Source: Acholeplasmataceae bacterium
Lineage (GTDB): Bacteria; Bacillota_I; Bacilli_A; Acholeplasmatales; UBA5453
Length of the DNA: 64,000 nucleotides
Reading direction: 5' to 3'
NCBI GenBank assembly: GCA_012837645.1
Contig: DUQU01000063.1
Location: 1-64,000, forward strand
In this document: piece by piece, positions 1-9,226 of the stretch
Layout: each line of letters opens with the position of its first letter
Position numbering within the stretch: position 1 is the stretch's first letter
Program-made: the position numbers and the translations under genes
Notes under the pieces: generated by a model
Seen by the model: only the letters and a program-made list of their open reading frames with translations
What the model was told of the DNA's origin: nothing
Databases searched by the model: none

Positions 1-1
1 A

Positions 2-2818
2 AGCGAAATCTTTATCTTTGATTGGAGCCAATACTAACATTGCTTCTTTGTCATTATGAGGTGCATAAGTTGAAACATTTATTTGTGCACGATCTTTAAC
101 AACAGTGTATGATACTCCATCACCATTAGTAAATGTTATCTCTCCGGCAGCGTATCCTGTTACTGCTTCTGTGCCGAAATCAATAGTTGTAACAAATTCG
201 AAGTCAGCTTGTGGCCATCCTTTTCCAATATAAGCATTTGGACCAAAACCAAGTTGAGGACCCTTAAACCAGCCAAGAACACCTATATAGTTAACAATAT
301 CATCTTCTTCTAATGCTGCAAGCATTTCTGAATCAACGCCACCTAAAGCTCTTTTATCAAATCTTAATTCGATTTGCATTTCATCTTTTTCAAGAATGAT
401 TGTTCTAAAATTACCGCTTAACTCTGTTACAGATATAACTGTTGCTCCTTCTATAGATATCCAGGAAGACATTAATTTTTCTAATTCATCAACGTCATCT
501 AAAATCTCATCAATTGGAGTTGGATTTGGCATTAATCCATTTTCAACCTTTTCAATCTCTAGACTATCAAGTTGAATTAAGCCATTATATTCTGCTGTTT
601 TACCTATAATTGTATGTTTTTTACCTAGTTCTAATGTGTTATAGGTTCTAATTGTTATTGCACCAGTTTCATCTTGAATAGCATAACTACCATTTGTAAA
701 GTAATCAGTGACTATACCTGCTATTTTAACAGTTAATCCTAATACTAACTCTTCTTCAGCATATACTCCATCATACACTTCGGCAATGCTCATAAATTTA
801 GGTTCACCAATATATATATCAAATACTTTCGTTTCTAATTCTTCTCCGATTGAAATTGTCGCTTTAATTTTAACAATTATTCTTTCACCTTCAACAATTG
901 CTACGTCGCCAGTTCCTAAATCAATTAAAACATTGTTATCATCGTTCTCAACAGCATAATCCCAAGTGATAACAGTATCAAATAATCCTACTGTAGGTAG
1001 TTCAAGTACGCCTTCCTCTTTAAATTCTTGATTAATTTCAAGATTTGTTTTTGCAGCTTCTACTTTTTCAATATCAGATAATTCTGCAAATTTAATATCT
1101 TCCATTGGAAGTAAGTAAGAAAAGTACCAAATATTATAATCGGTTCTATATCCTTCTAATACTACATCAATTTCATCAATCACAAGTCCTTTTAATGCTC
1201 TTAATTCTTCTATTTGTGAAGTATAATAAAACATTACACTGTTTTTATTTGTTCTAGTGTCGGTTTCAGGATCAAAGTCTTTATCCACTAAGAAAGTGTT
1301 ATAGTTGCCAGTTCCATCAATGATAATTTTTACATCTTTAAATTTATATGTATCATGTGCATAAACATTGCTAGCGCTTGGTTGTGGGAATATTTCAGTA
1401 TCAGTAATTTCTTCTAATGTTAAATCTTCATAAACCACTTCAAATTCTGGTGTTTCTCCTTCAATCTCTATAAAAGATACTCCTTTAATTTGTAAAGAAT
1501 TATAATAGTTATCTACTGTTGCGATAATATTATATAACTTACCTTCTTCTGGAGTTGCAGGCTTCTTACCGTGTACAAAGGCTAATATTCCATCCTTTTC
1601 AGTTACTAAATAGTAACCATTTGTTCCTTGTTCATAATAAAGAGCGACATTTCTAACATAAATCTTTTCACCATTATTTTCACCAATAACGAGTTCTCCA
1701 AAACTATCACCATTTAACATCGCTTGGATTAAGAACGTCTTACTCTTGCTTCTAGTAACGCCTTTATAAGTTATTTCAGCAGTTAAAGTAACTTCAGTAT
1801 CTTCATAAATAACTTGGATTTCACCTTTAGCGTTCATAACATCTTCATCGCTTGTTGTCCACACTACATCTACTTCATCTTCACCAAATTTAGTTGTTTC
1901 TAAAACAGTAAAGTTTTCTTCTTGATAACCACTACTAAATACCGGACCAGAAAGAAGCAAATCCAATCTATCATCAATGAGTTCCTCTGTTGTTTGCTCA
2001 AGTGCTTTAACTTTAAATCTAAAAGTATGAGTAGTTCCATCATCTAGTGTTGCTGTTAATACAATATCTTGATCTCCATCACTAAAACTTGGTCGTGTAA
2101 CTTTCCCAGCATTAGTAAAATACTCTACTTTATCTGATGACCAAACAATTCCTGATCCTTCTATTGTTTCAATTAACTCTACATCTTCTTCTGCAAGCCA
2201 TGTATAGTCTCCAAAAGTATCAGCATACTCTGCAATTAAAAGAGTTTTTAATGCTGCATAGTCAATTTCTTTTAAAACTGTTAGAACGAATGTTTTTGTT
2301 TCAGTTTCACCTTTATAAGTTAAAGTGGCAGTTAAAGTTACCTCTTTGTCTTCATCTGCTCTAATAACTGTTCCATCAACATCGACAACATCTTCATCAG
2401 AAGAAGCCCATGATACAACAACTTCGCCAACCTTTAAAACTAAAACTACATCATCGGTTACAGCATCAATTGTATCTCCTTCAGCAAAAGTGATTTTTAG
2501 CGCCTCTTTAGCGTCTTCTAAAGTAGTATCAGTAACAGGCAATTCATCCCATTTAGCTACTAATGTAATATCTTTTTTAACTTTTGTTGTGAATTTATAT
2601 TCTTCACCATCTAATTGCCACTCTACAAACTCATAACCGTCTTTTTCTGGTTCAACGGAAGGGAGTTTTGCTTGTTTTCCTTTTTTAACCTCTTGAACTG
2701 CGGGGACAGGTGCGCCTCCGTCTGTATCAAAGGTTACTTTATATATTTTTGCCTTACAAGCTGATAAAGTAATAAAAGCAAAAACTATAAATAGTATTGA
2801 AAATAGTCTTTTTCTCAT
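2..2818 (-). CDS. Large surface lipoprotein with InlB-like, Ig-like and OB-fold-like domains (C-terminus beyond window)
   Basis: The frame stays open for about 939 codons from ATG at 2818 and runs off the left edge, so the C-terminus is missing. The N-terminus is a lipoprotein signal with an LSAC lipobox, so the protein is probably anchored outside the membrane. An InlB/Listeria-Bacteroides-type repeat follows (a VTFDTDGG start and a VAKW end, about residues 24-90), then several atrophied bacterial Ig-like modules (WASSDEDVV and WTTSDEDV motifs). A later segment with an AIQDETGAITIRTY core looks like the OB-fold modules found in extracellular nucleases and phosphatases. The gene starts 16 bases after the binding-lipoprotein gene and shares its N-terminal repeat type, so it is probably the last gene of the transporter operon. 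A catalytic domain, if any, lies outside the window. Domain calls are by eye. Confidence 0.82.
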   Translation of the reverse strand, partial: MRKRLFSILFIVFAFITLSACKAKIYKVTFDTDGGAPVPAVQEVKKGKQAKLPSVEPEKDGYEFVEWQLDGEEYKFTTKVKKDITLVAKWDELPVTDTTLEDAKEALKITFAEGDTIDAVTDDVVLVLKVGEVVVSWASSDEDVVDVDGTVIRADEDKEVTLTATLTYKGETETKTFVLTVLKEIDYAALKTLLIAEYADTFGDYTWLAEEDVELIETIEGSGIVWSSDKVEYFTNAGKVTRPSFSDGDQDIVLTATLDDGTTHTFRFKVKALEQTTEELIDDRLDLLLSGPVFSSGYQEENFTVLETTKFGEDEVDVVWTTSDEDVMNAKGEIQVIYEDTEVTLTAEITYKGVTRSKSKTFLIQAMLNGDSFGELVIGENNGEKIYVRNVALYYEQGTNGYYLVTEKDGILAFVHGKKPATPEEGKLYNIIATVDNYYNSLQIKGVSFIEIEGETPEFEVVYEDLTLEEITDTEIFPQPSASNVYAHDTYKFKDVKIIIDGTGNYNTFLVDKDFDPETDTRTNKNSVMFYYTSQIEELRALKGLVIDEIDVVLEGYRTDYNIWYFSYLLPMEDIKFAELSDIEKVEAAKTNLEINQEFKEEGVLELPTVGLFDTVITWDYAVENDDNNVLIDLGTGDVAIVEGERIIVKIKATISIGEELETKVFDIYIGEPKFMSIAEVYDGVYAEEELVLGLTVKIAGIVTDYFTNGSYAIQDETGAITIRTYNTLELGKKHTIIGKTAEYNGLIQLDSLEIEKVENGLMPNPTPIDEILDDVDELEKLMSSWISIEGATVISVTELSGNFRTIILEKDEMQIELRFDKRALGGVDSEMLAALEEDDIVNYIGVLGWFKGPQLGFGPNAYIGKGWPQADFEFVTTIDFGTEAVTGYAAGEITFTNGDGVSYTVVKDRAQINVSTYAPHNDKEAMLVLAPIKDKDFA

Positions 2819-2834
2819 CTTTTCCTCTCCTTTT

Positions 2835-5084
2835 TTAATCTACTATTCTTCCAGCCTCATCTAAGGCGTATTGTATTGCATTATTAATTGCATCGCTTAA
2901 ACTAGTCCCTTCTGGCCTCAATATTACTCTTTCAAAAGCAACGCCAACAGCTGTTCTAGTTGCTGAAGATCCGATAAACGGTGTGTCATAAAACAAGTGT
3001 TGTCTATCGTCCTTAACTGCTTGGAAAGCCATCGCTTTAACTTTTAATTCAAAGGCTTCTTGATACTTTGCTTGACTTAATCCTTGCACTGAAGCATTTG
3101 CTTTAATTTCATTATCTGCGTTAGCTAAATATGCTAAAAAGCCATCATTGGAGTAAACTGAGTTTCTAACTGGTGAATATCCAGTTAATATCGCAAAATC
3201 TTCTTGAACTTCATTACTAGTTAAATACTTTAAAAATAACCAAGCAACTAATTTTTGTTCTGGTGTTCCTTCATTAGTTAAAGAAATATTCGTTCCTTGT
3301 TGAATAACCGCTTTTCTATTAGGATGATCTGCATCATAAAACATTGGAGCGACACCTAAATTAAACAATTTAGTTCCTTTTTCATAAGGTGTATTATATC
3401 TTATTCCACCTGTAGAACCAATCGCCATAGCTGTATATCCTTTTTTAATCATATCGCTTGCATAATTAGTTTCCCATCTTTCTGGAATAACAAACAAGTC
3501 GTTATTCCCTCCAAAATACTCTAACATCGATTTTACTGAGCTTGAATCAAACAACAACCTCCCTGATCCATCAGGATTTCTGCCTGTATATTGTCCCCCA
3601 AATTGTCTTGATAAAGTAATAAAAGCATTAGCTTTACTATCATATGCAAAAGGAACAAAGTTTTCTTTAATTATTGTTATTTCTTCTTCATCTAGTGGCG
3701 AACCAGCTGCTTCCCAATTTGCCACAATTGCATCAATAAAACGATCTTTATTGGCGATTAATTCTGGTCCTAAAGCAAATAATTCTTGCCATGTTTCTGG
3801 GAATGGTTTGTCTTGTAAAACAAAATCGAACATATCTTTGTTATAAGCAACAACTTCTGTTGACTTATTAAATGGAAGCGATAAATAATCTCCGTCTAAG
3901 CCCACTGCTCTTTGTTCTTTTCTATATCCTTCTAAAATATCTATGAATGCTTCGCTTTCAACATCTGGGTTCATGCCCCAAACCGGATGATTAATATATG
4001 GCATTAACGAAGAAATAGCCTTATGTGAATTATATTCAACAACATGGTCAGGATAATTTTGCACTAATTGTGGTAACGTTGCTCCTTTAAGTGCGTTAAC
4101 AACTGTTGTCCTTAAATCATCATAAGTTGAAGCTGGTTTTTCAACTAACACTTCAACCTGATAGCCCTTGCTTAACATCATTGCTTCAAAATCTTTTGCA
4201 TATTTTTTTAAGGCGTCTTCGATTGCTGAACCATTAGAATGCCACATTTCTATTGAAATCTTGCTAGATGGTAGCGTGTTAGGAATATTAACTGCTGCTT
4301 TCGTTGTTAATTTAATTGTTGTTTTCGCTTCTCTTCCCTTAGCGTCATAAGCAATAACTTCATAGTTATAGGTTCCTGGTGAGTTGACATAATAATCATC
4401 AAAATCTTCAACAAAGACTTCAACCACTTCATCCTCTTTAACATCATAGGCTGATACTTCTAAAATGGGGTTAAATTCTCCAGATTCGATATAATAAGTA
4501 ACTGCCTCTGGCGCTGTTATAACTATATCATCACTTTCAGCACTTTCAACAACCAAAATAACTGATACTCGAACTCTTTGTCCTTCATCATAAACCCAAA
4601 TATAATATCTATAATTTCCCTTGTTAGTTAACCATTTTTCTTCAAAATCAGTTTCTAAATCAGCTGTAATATCTTCACCGTATTTATCAATAGCTGTTAC
4701 TCCATCAAAAGGATCAAATTCATCTCCAACTGTAATAGTACGTCTTGATAATACACCTTTAATCTCTGCTGTGCCCACAATAGGATCGTCATCGTCATCA
4801 TCTTCTTTCTCTTTTTCCCACTTTGCAACAAGCGTAATATTTTTTACAACCTTTTCAGTGAATTCATATTTTTCACCATCTAATTGCCACATCAAAAACC
4901 GATACCCTTCTCTCGTAGGGTCATCTGGTTTAGTTGCACTTTTATCTTTTTTTATTTCTTGTACTACAGGGGTAGGACTACCGCCACCTGCATCAAAAGT
5001 AACTGAATATACCTTTTTCTTACAACCTGCCAAGAGCAGAATTGCAAAAAACACAAACAAAATTGATAAAACTCTTTTTTTCAT
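2835..5084 (-). CDS. ABC transporter substrate-binding lipoprotein (family 1) with N-terminal InlB-like and Ig-like domains
   Basis: Start chosen at ATG 5084, preceded by AAAGGAGG and opening a clean lipoprotein signal (lipobox LLAGC, Cys21); the longer frame to 5138 lacks both. Of 749 residues, roughly 25-93 form an InlB-type repeat, 100-262 hold two Ig-like modules, and about 275-749 form an extracellular solute-binding domain of the sugar/glycerol-phosphate class (begins ISIEMWHSNG). Ordinary proteins of this class are about 400-450 residues, so the N-terminal half is an addition that may hold the binding domain away from the membrane or attach it to a surface polymer. It follows two permeases and an ATPase and should supply the transporter's specificity. 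The substrate cannot be named; oligosaccharide or glycerol phosphate are guesses by family. Confidence 0.88.
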   Translation of the reverse strand: MKKRVLSILFVFFAILLLAGCKKKVYSVTFDAGGGSPTPVVQEIKKDKSATKPDDPTREGYRFLMWQLDGEKYEFTEKVVKNITLVAKWEKEKEDDDDDDPIVGTAEIKGVLSRRTITVGDEFDPFDGVTAIDKYGEDITADLETDFEEKWLTNKGNYRYYIWVYDEGQRVRVSVILVVESAESDDIVITAPEAVTYYIESGEFNPILEVSAYDVKEDEVVEVFVEDFDDYYVNSPGTYNYEVIAYDAKGREAKTTIKLTTKAAVNIPNTLPSSKISIEMWHSNGSAIEDALKKYAKDFEAMMLSKGYQVEVLVEKPASTYDDLRTTVVNALKGATLPQLVQNYPDHVVEYNSHKAISSLMPYINHPVWGMNPDVESEAFIDILEGYRKEQRAVGLDGDYLSLPFNKSTEVVAYNKDMFDFVLQDKPFPETWQELFALGPELIANKDRFIDAIVANWEAAGSPLDEEEITIIKENFVPFAYDSKANAFITLSRQFGGQYTGRNPDGSGRLLFDSSSVKSMLEYFGGNNDLFVIPERWETNYASDMIKKGYTAMAIGSTGGIRYNTPYEKGTKLFNLGVAPMFYDADHPNRKAVIQQGTNISLTNEGTPEQKLVAWLFLKYLTSNEVQEDFAILTGYSPVRNSVYSNDGFLAYLANADNEIKANASVQGLSQAKYQEAFELKVKAMAFQAVKDDRQHLFYDTPFIGSSATRTAVGVAFERVILRPEGTSLSDAINNAIQYALDEAGRIVD

Positions 5085-5112
5085 ATTATCCTCCTTTAAT
5101 ATTTTATAAAAT

Positions 5113-6573
5113 TTATCCTTTAGTTCCGCTAGTTCCAACGCCTCTAATAATGTATTTCTTTAAAGCTAAAAAGACAATTACGAGTGGCACTGTGACAATC
5201 GCGGTTGCTGCAATTTGTAAATTAAACATCGTTTCTGCAACTCCACCTCCTTTATCTAAAACAAAAGAACTTTCTCTTAAGGCTACAGAAACTAGCCAGA
5301 ATTCTTTCCCAATATTAGGTTCTACACTTGTTATTAAACGTGGCCAAATAAAAGCATTCCAAGAACCCAAAATACTTAATATTGTAATCGTAAATATTGT
5401 TGGTCCCGCAATCGGTAACATTACTCTTCTTAAAAACTTAAAATCACTACAACCATCAACCTTTGCAGCTCGATAAAGTGCATCAGGCACCTGCTTAAAG
5501 GTTTGCCTTAAAAAGAAAATATAAAATATACTAGTCATAAAAGGCAAAATCATAGTAGCGAAATATCCCCAACCAGAGCCAGAACCTGTTCCAATCCAAC
5601 CAAAACCATATTTACTAACTGTTAAATAGTTTGTGATCATATATATTTCTCCAGGAATCATCATCGTCATTAACAATAAAGAGAAAATTGCTTCCCTTCC
5701 TTTAAAATCAATTCTTGCAAAAGCAAAAGCTGCTAATATTGTTGTAATAATAGTTCCTAAAGTAGAAACCACCGCAACTACTAGTGTATTCCTAATATAC
5801 AATCCAAACTTTAATTCTTTAATAACGAACTTAATGTTTACCCATTGAAAGTTTTTAAAGGACATAAAAACTTCTGGAACCGAAGCATTAGCTTGTTTAT
5901 GGGTTTTTAAAGCAGTTAAGATCATCCAATAAAAAGGAATTAAAATAAAGACAGCAAACAACACTAAAGCTAAGTAAGTGAAAAAGTATCTTAAAAACTT
6001 AGTTAGCATTTGGGTTTGAACTCTTCTTTTAAGTTCTTTTTCTTCATGACTTAACTTGTTATTTTTATCTTTGTTTTTATTTATTTCTTTCTTTTCTTTC
6101 CTCTTTTCTAAAGCCTCTTTTGTAAACTCTATTAAACTCTTATTTTCAGCATAGTCCATTACTTCATTAGCTGTATACAGCCTTAATGAAAAACTAACAA
6201 CATTAAGAGTTAACAATGATAAAAAAGCTTTAATAAACATATTACCCGATTCCCATCGGTGATAATCATAAAGATCTCTTGTTAATATGTGTTTAATATT
6301 AACTGTCAACAAACTAATCGCAATAACTAAAAAAATGATAAAAATAGTAATTAATAAGTTAACAGTACTCATTGCATAAACCTTGCCAAACACCGTAGTA
6401 ACAGCAGGTAAGGTCGATTCAGGATATTCCATTTCAGCACTTTTACCTGGAATCGCAACACTAGAAAAGAATAATATTAGTAAGAAGATAAAGCCAACAA
6501 TTGCAATTATATCTACTAAAATAGTTACCCAAGATAATTGTTTAATTTTTTGTAATTGATTTTCTTTAGTCAT
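5113..6573 (-). CDS. ABC transporter permease, MalG/UgpE-like, with extended N-terminus
   Basis: This is the second permease of the sugar-type importer. The C-terminal ~280 residues are a normal MalG-like domain: membrane segments from about residue 200, an EAA-loop (VDGCSDFKFLRRVMLPIAGP) that contacts the ATPase, and a closing GVGTSGTKG. The first ~200 residues are unusual: three extra predicted membrane segments (about 13-41, 70-91, 115-134) and a highly charged Lys/Glu linker of about 60 residues. The family usually has 270-300 residues, this has 486. AGGAGG lies just before ATG 6573. It sits 28 bases before the binding-protein gene and 9 bases after the partner permease, so it is cotranscribed. 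Confidence 0.9.
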   Translation of the reverse strand: MTKENQLQKIKQLSWVTILVDIIAIVGFIFLLILFFSSVAIPGKSAEMEYPESTLPAVTTVFGKVYAMSTVNLLITIFIIFLVIAISLLTVNIKHILTRDLYDYHRWESGNMFIKAFLSLLTLNVVSFSLRLYTANEVMDYAENKSLIEFTKEALEKRKEKKEINKNKDKNNKLSHEEKELKRRVQTQMLTKFLRYFFTYLALVLFAVFILIPFYWMILTALKTHKQANASVPEVFMSFKNFQWVNIKFVIKELKFGLYIRNTLVVAVVSTLGTIITTILAAFAFARIDFKGREAIFSLLLMTMMIPGEIYMITNYLTVSKYGFGWIGTGSGSGWGYFATMILPFMTSIFYIFFLRQTFKQVPDALYRAAKVDGCSDFKFLRRVMLPIAGPTIFTITILSILGSWNAFIWPRLITSVEPNIGKEFWLVSVALRESSFVLDKGGGVAETMFNLQIAATAIVTVPLVIVFLALKKYIIRGVGTSGTKG

Positions 6574-6582
6574 TTTATCCTC

Positions 6583-7896
6583 CTAGTAGTGCACTCTTCT
6601 TTTTCCAACTTGCATCTGAATTATTGTAAGCACTAAAATAAAGCCAAATAAAATCAAAGAAGCCGCTGCCGCTTCTGGCATTTTACCGGTTGTATTAAAG
6701 AAGTCGTAAATGTAAAAGACAATCGTCTTCATCGTATAATTAGCCCCCGCTGGAGCTCCCTCGTTACCAAAAATAGCAATAACCGAAGAATATGACTTAA
6801 AAGCCCCAATCACAGACGTTACGATAATATAAAATATTGTCGGTGATATTAAAGGAGCCGTAATCCTCCTAAACTGTTTAAATCGAGGTGTTGCATCAAT
6901 TGAAGCAGCTTGATAATATTGTTTATCAATCCCTTGAATCGCTGATAAAAACACCATAATTTTAAATGCTAAAGTATTCCACACTTGAAATAACAACAAA
7001 ACAAACATCGCTTTCCATTGAACCGCTCCCATACCAACCCAAGCTCCACCATCAACTCCAAAGATTTTTAAAAACTGATTAAATAAACCACCATCTTTTC
7101 TAAATATATATGCAAAAACAAGTCCCACAGCTAAAGCATTAGTGACGTAAGGCAAGAAAAAGATAGTTTGGAAAAAACCTTTTAAAGGCTTAATCGCGTT
7201 TAAAGAAGCCGCGATTAAGAGCGAAACAGCAATTGAAATTGGAACCGATATGCCAACAATTAATAAAGTATTAATAAGGGCACTAGAACCAGTATGTGTT
7301 GAAGGAAAAATAAAATTAGCGTCGGTAATAACCTTTTTAAAGTTACCTAAAAAAGTATATCCTTTAATCGCTTGTCCAGTAACCTCGCTATAACCATCAT
7401 AAAACACTAGCCGAATTGCATTTATTATTGGATAGAAGGTAAATATACCCAAAAATATTAAGGCTGGAGCTAAATACAAAAGTGCTCTAATAAACTTTCT
7501 ACTCGCCCCTTTAACATCTTCAATTCGGTGCTCTTGTTTGGTTGTTAAAGGAAATTTTTTAAGAAGTTGTTTTAAATAACCAATTTCTTCCTTATTCAAC
7601 TCTTTTTCCTTTGACAATCCAGTAATCTTTTCATTAATCTTTTGTTTTTCCGCTACTATGTCTATATCATATCTAACACTAATACTAGGGTCAGTAATAC
7701 CTAAATATTGTCTTATTTCTTGATAACCTTTTTCTTTTTTCTTTTCCCTTTTATCATAAAATGTTACCACTCTAAAAAGTTTCACAAAAAAGGTTTTAAC
7801 TTTATCCATTGTTTTTTGTAAATAGTTATTAAATTTCCAGAGTCCTGCTCTCATTTTGTTTTTAAAGGAAAAAAAGTATTCTTTAACTTTAGTCAT
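6583..7896 (-). CDS. ABC transporter permease, MalF/UgpA-like, with charged N-terminal extension
   Basis: This is the first permease of the importer. Residues from about 141 onward look like a MalF/UgpA domain with six or so membrane segments and an EAA-loop (ASIDATPRFKQFRRITAPL). The first ~140 residues are hydrophilic and rich in Lys/Glu and have no counterpart in the usual ~290-residue family; they may form a cytoplasmic helical domain. A late internal Met gives no better start. The upstream Shine-Dalgarno is weak (GATGAGAG), and the gap to the ATPase gene is 15 bases, consistent with translational coupling. Both permeases in this operon carry additions, which argues against a sequencing or start-site error. 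Confidence 0.9.
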   Translation of the reverse strand: MTKVKEYFFSFKNKMRAGLWKFNNYLQKTMDKVKTFFVKLFRVVTFYDKREKKKEKGYQEIRQYLGITDPSISVRYDIDIVAEKQKINEKITGLSKEKELNKEEIGYLKQLLKKFPLTTKQEHRIEDVKGASRKFIRALLYLAPALIFLGIFTFYPIINAIRLVFYDGYSEVTGQAIKGYTFLGNFKKVITDANFIFPSTHTGSSALINTLLIVGISVPISIAVSLLIAASLNAIKPLKGFFQTIFFLPYVTNALAVGLVFAYIFRKDGGLFNQFLKIFGVDGGAWVGMGAVQWKAMFVLLLFQVWNTLAFKIMVFLSAIQGIDKQYYQAASIDATPRFKQFRRITAPLISPTIFYIIVTSVIGAFKSYSSVIAIFGNEGAPAGANYTMKTIVFYIYDFFNTTGKMPEAAAASLILFGFILVLTIIQMQVGKRRVHY

Positions 7897-7911
7897 CTCT
7901 CATCAGCACCC

Positions 7912-8979
7912 TTAACTATCTTTTAAAACGACAGCACCAGTTTCATGATCAAACAAGTGAATTTTATCTTCTCTAACTGTTAAAACGATCTTACTAAGGT
8001 TTTCTGCTGACTCAGAATCAACCAAAGCTCTTATTTGTTTATCTTGAATTTCAAACCTAATCATTGTATCTCTGCCGATAATATCAACAAGAGCATCTTT
8101 AGGGACATGAAAACCTTCCTGAGTAGGACTAACTTTAAAATCTTCTGGTCTAATACCAACAACATAATCGCCATCGGCAGCAACCTTTTTTAACATTTTC
8201 ACATCTTCAAAATACAAATAATTGTTTTTAATAGTGCCATTAAAAGTGTTTATTGGGGGATTTCCTAAAAACTTAGCAACAAATTCATTTTTAGGTTTGT
8301 TATAAATATCTTGGGGTTTCCCTCGTTGCATCTCTTTCCCAAAATCCATTATTATTATTTGGTCGGTAATACTCATCGCTTCCTCTTGATCATGAGTAAC
8401 AAAAATAGTAGTAATACCCGTTTCTCTTTGAATCCGTTTTATTTCTTCTCTCATTTGTAATCTTAATCTCGCATCTAAGTTCGATAAAGGTTCATCAAGT
8501 AATAAAACTCTTGGCTTTTTAACTAACGCTCTCGCAATCGCAACTCTTTGTTGCTGACCTCCAGAAAGTTGAGCTGGTTTTCGATCCATCAAATCTCCAA
8601 TACCGACCAAATCAGCCATTTCTTGCGATCTTTTTAATGCTTCTTCTCTCGTGACTTGCAAATTTTCTAGAGGAAACATAATGTTTTGTCTAACTGTCAT
8701 ATGAGGATATAAAGCATAGTTTTGAAACACCAAACCAATGCCTCTTTTATCTGGTGATAATTTCGTTACTTCATCATCACCAAAAAATATTCTACCCGAA
8801 GTTGGATTATGTAATCCTGCTATCATAAAAAGAGTGGTTGACTTCCCGCATCCTGACGGGCCTAACAATCCCACTAATTTTCCTGACTCGATAACAACAT
8901 CCAAATTATCGACAGCTCTTGTTTCTCTTTTTTGCTTATCAACAAATATTTTAGTTAAATTTTCTAGCCTTATTTCCAT
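7912..8979 (-). CDS. ABC transporter ATP-binding protein, UgpC/MsmX/MalK type
   Basis: Cytoplasmic ATPase of a carbohydrate importer, 355 residues, the usual length for the MalK/MsmX class. Visible motifs: Walker A GPSGCGKST (about 40-48), signature LSGGQQQRVAIARAL, Walker B with D-loop LLLDEPLSNLDA, and the switch His in VTHDQEEA. The region after ~240 is the TOBE/OB-type regulatory domain (VVGIRPEDF). AGGAGA lies seven bases before ATG 8979. It is the first gene of the operon behind the promoter at 9120-9148. Enzymes of this class often serve several transporters, so it may also energise the one at 60796-63793, which has no ATPase beside it. That sharing is inference. Confidence 0.94.
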   Translation of the reverse strand: MEIRLENLTKIFVDKQKRETRAVDNLDVVIESGKLVGLLGPSGCGKSTTLFMIAGLHNPTSGRIFFGDDEVTKLSPDKRGIGLVFQNYALYPHMTVRQNIMFPLENLQVTREEALKRSQEMADLVGIGDLMDRKPAQLSGGQQQRVAIARALVKKPRVLLLDEPLSNLDARLRLQMREEIKRIQRETGITTIFVTHDQEEAMSITDQIIIMDFGKEMQRGKPQDIYNKPKNEFVAKFLGNPPINTFNGTIKNNYLYFEDVKMLKKVAADGDYVVGIRPEDFKVSPTQEGFHVPKDALVDIIGRDTMIRFEIQDKQIRALVDSESAENLSKIVLTVREDKIHLFDHETGAVVLKDS

Positions 8980-9119
8980 GTTTTTCTCCTAACATCTTTT
9001 TATATTTATTTAATAAAATTTATTTTCAAAAACAACATTTAAAATCTAAAAAGTTAACCCATCATTTTTAATTCTTACTATGTTTTTTAAAACATATAAC
9101 GTTTTCTTCCATCAAAAAA

Positions 9120-9148
9120 ATTATATCAAACTTATCATCTATAATCAA
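9120..9148 (-). promoter_or_regulatory. Promoter of the ABC transporter operon
   Basis: On the minus strand, TTGATT (9148-9143) and TATAAT (9125-9120) are exactly 17 bases apart, and TGA precedes the -10 box as an extended -10. The expected start near 9113 gives a leader of about 135 bases before the ATPase gene. The 235-base gap between asnS and this gene has no open frame; besides this promoter it holds a short AT hairpin (ATGTTTT/AAAACAT, about 9079-9094). Confidence 0.7.
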
Positions 9149-9226
9149 CTTATCAATACTAAAAATCTCTTTTATTTTTTCGATAACTTTTAAAGCTAAA
9201 AACAATTATTTAAGCAAAGTGGTCAT

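Noticed and set aside
708-2636. Plus-strand open frames at 708-959, 2137-2364 and 2325-2636
   Set aside because: They lie opposite the minus-strand lipoprotein, are low-complexity Ser/Thr- or Leu-rich and lack a Shine-Dalgarno.
4621-5476. Plus-strand frames at 4621-5109 and 5042-5476
   Set aside because: Antisense to the binding protein and permease genes, with no family signal or ribosome site.
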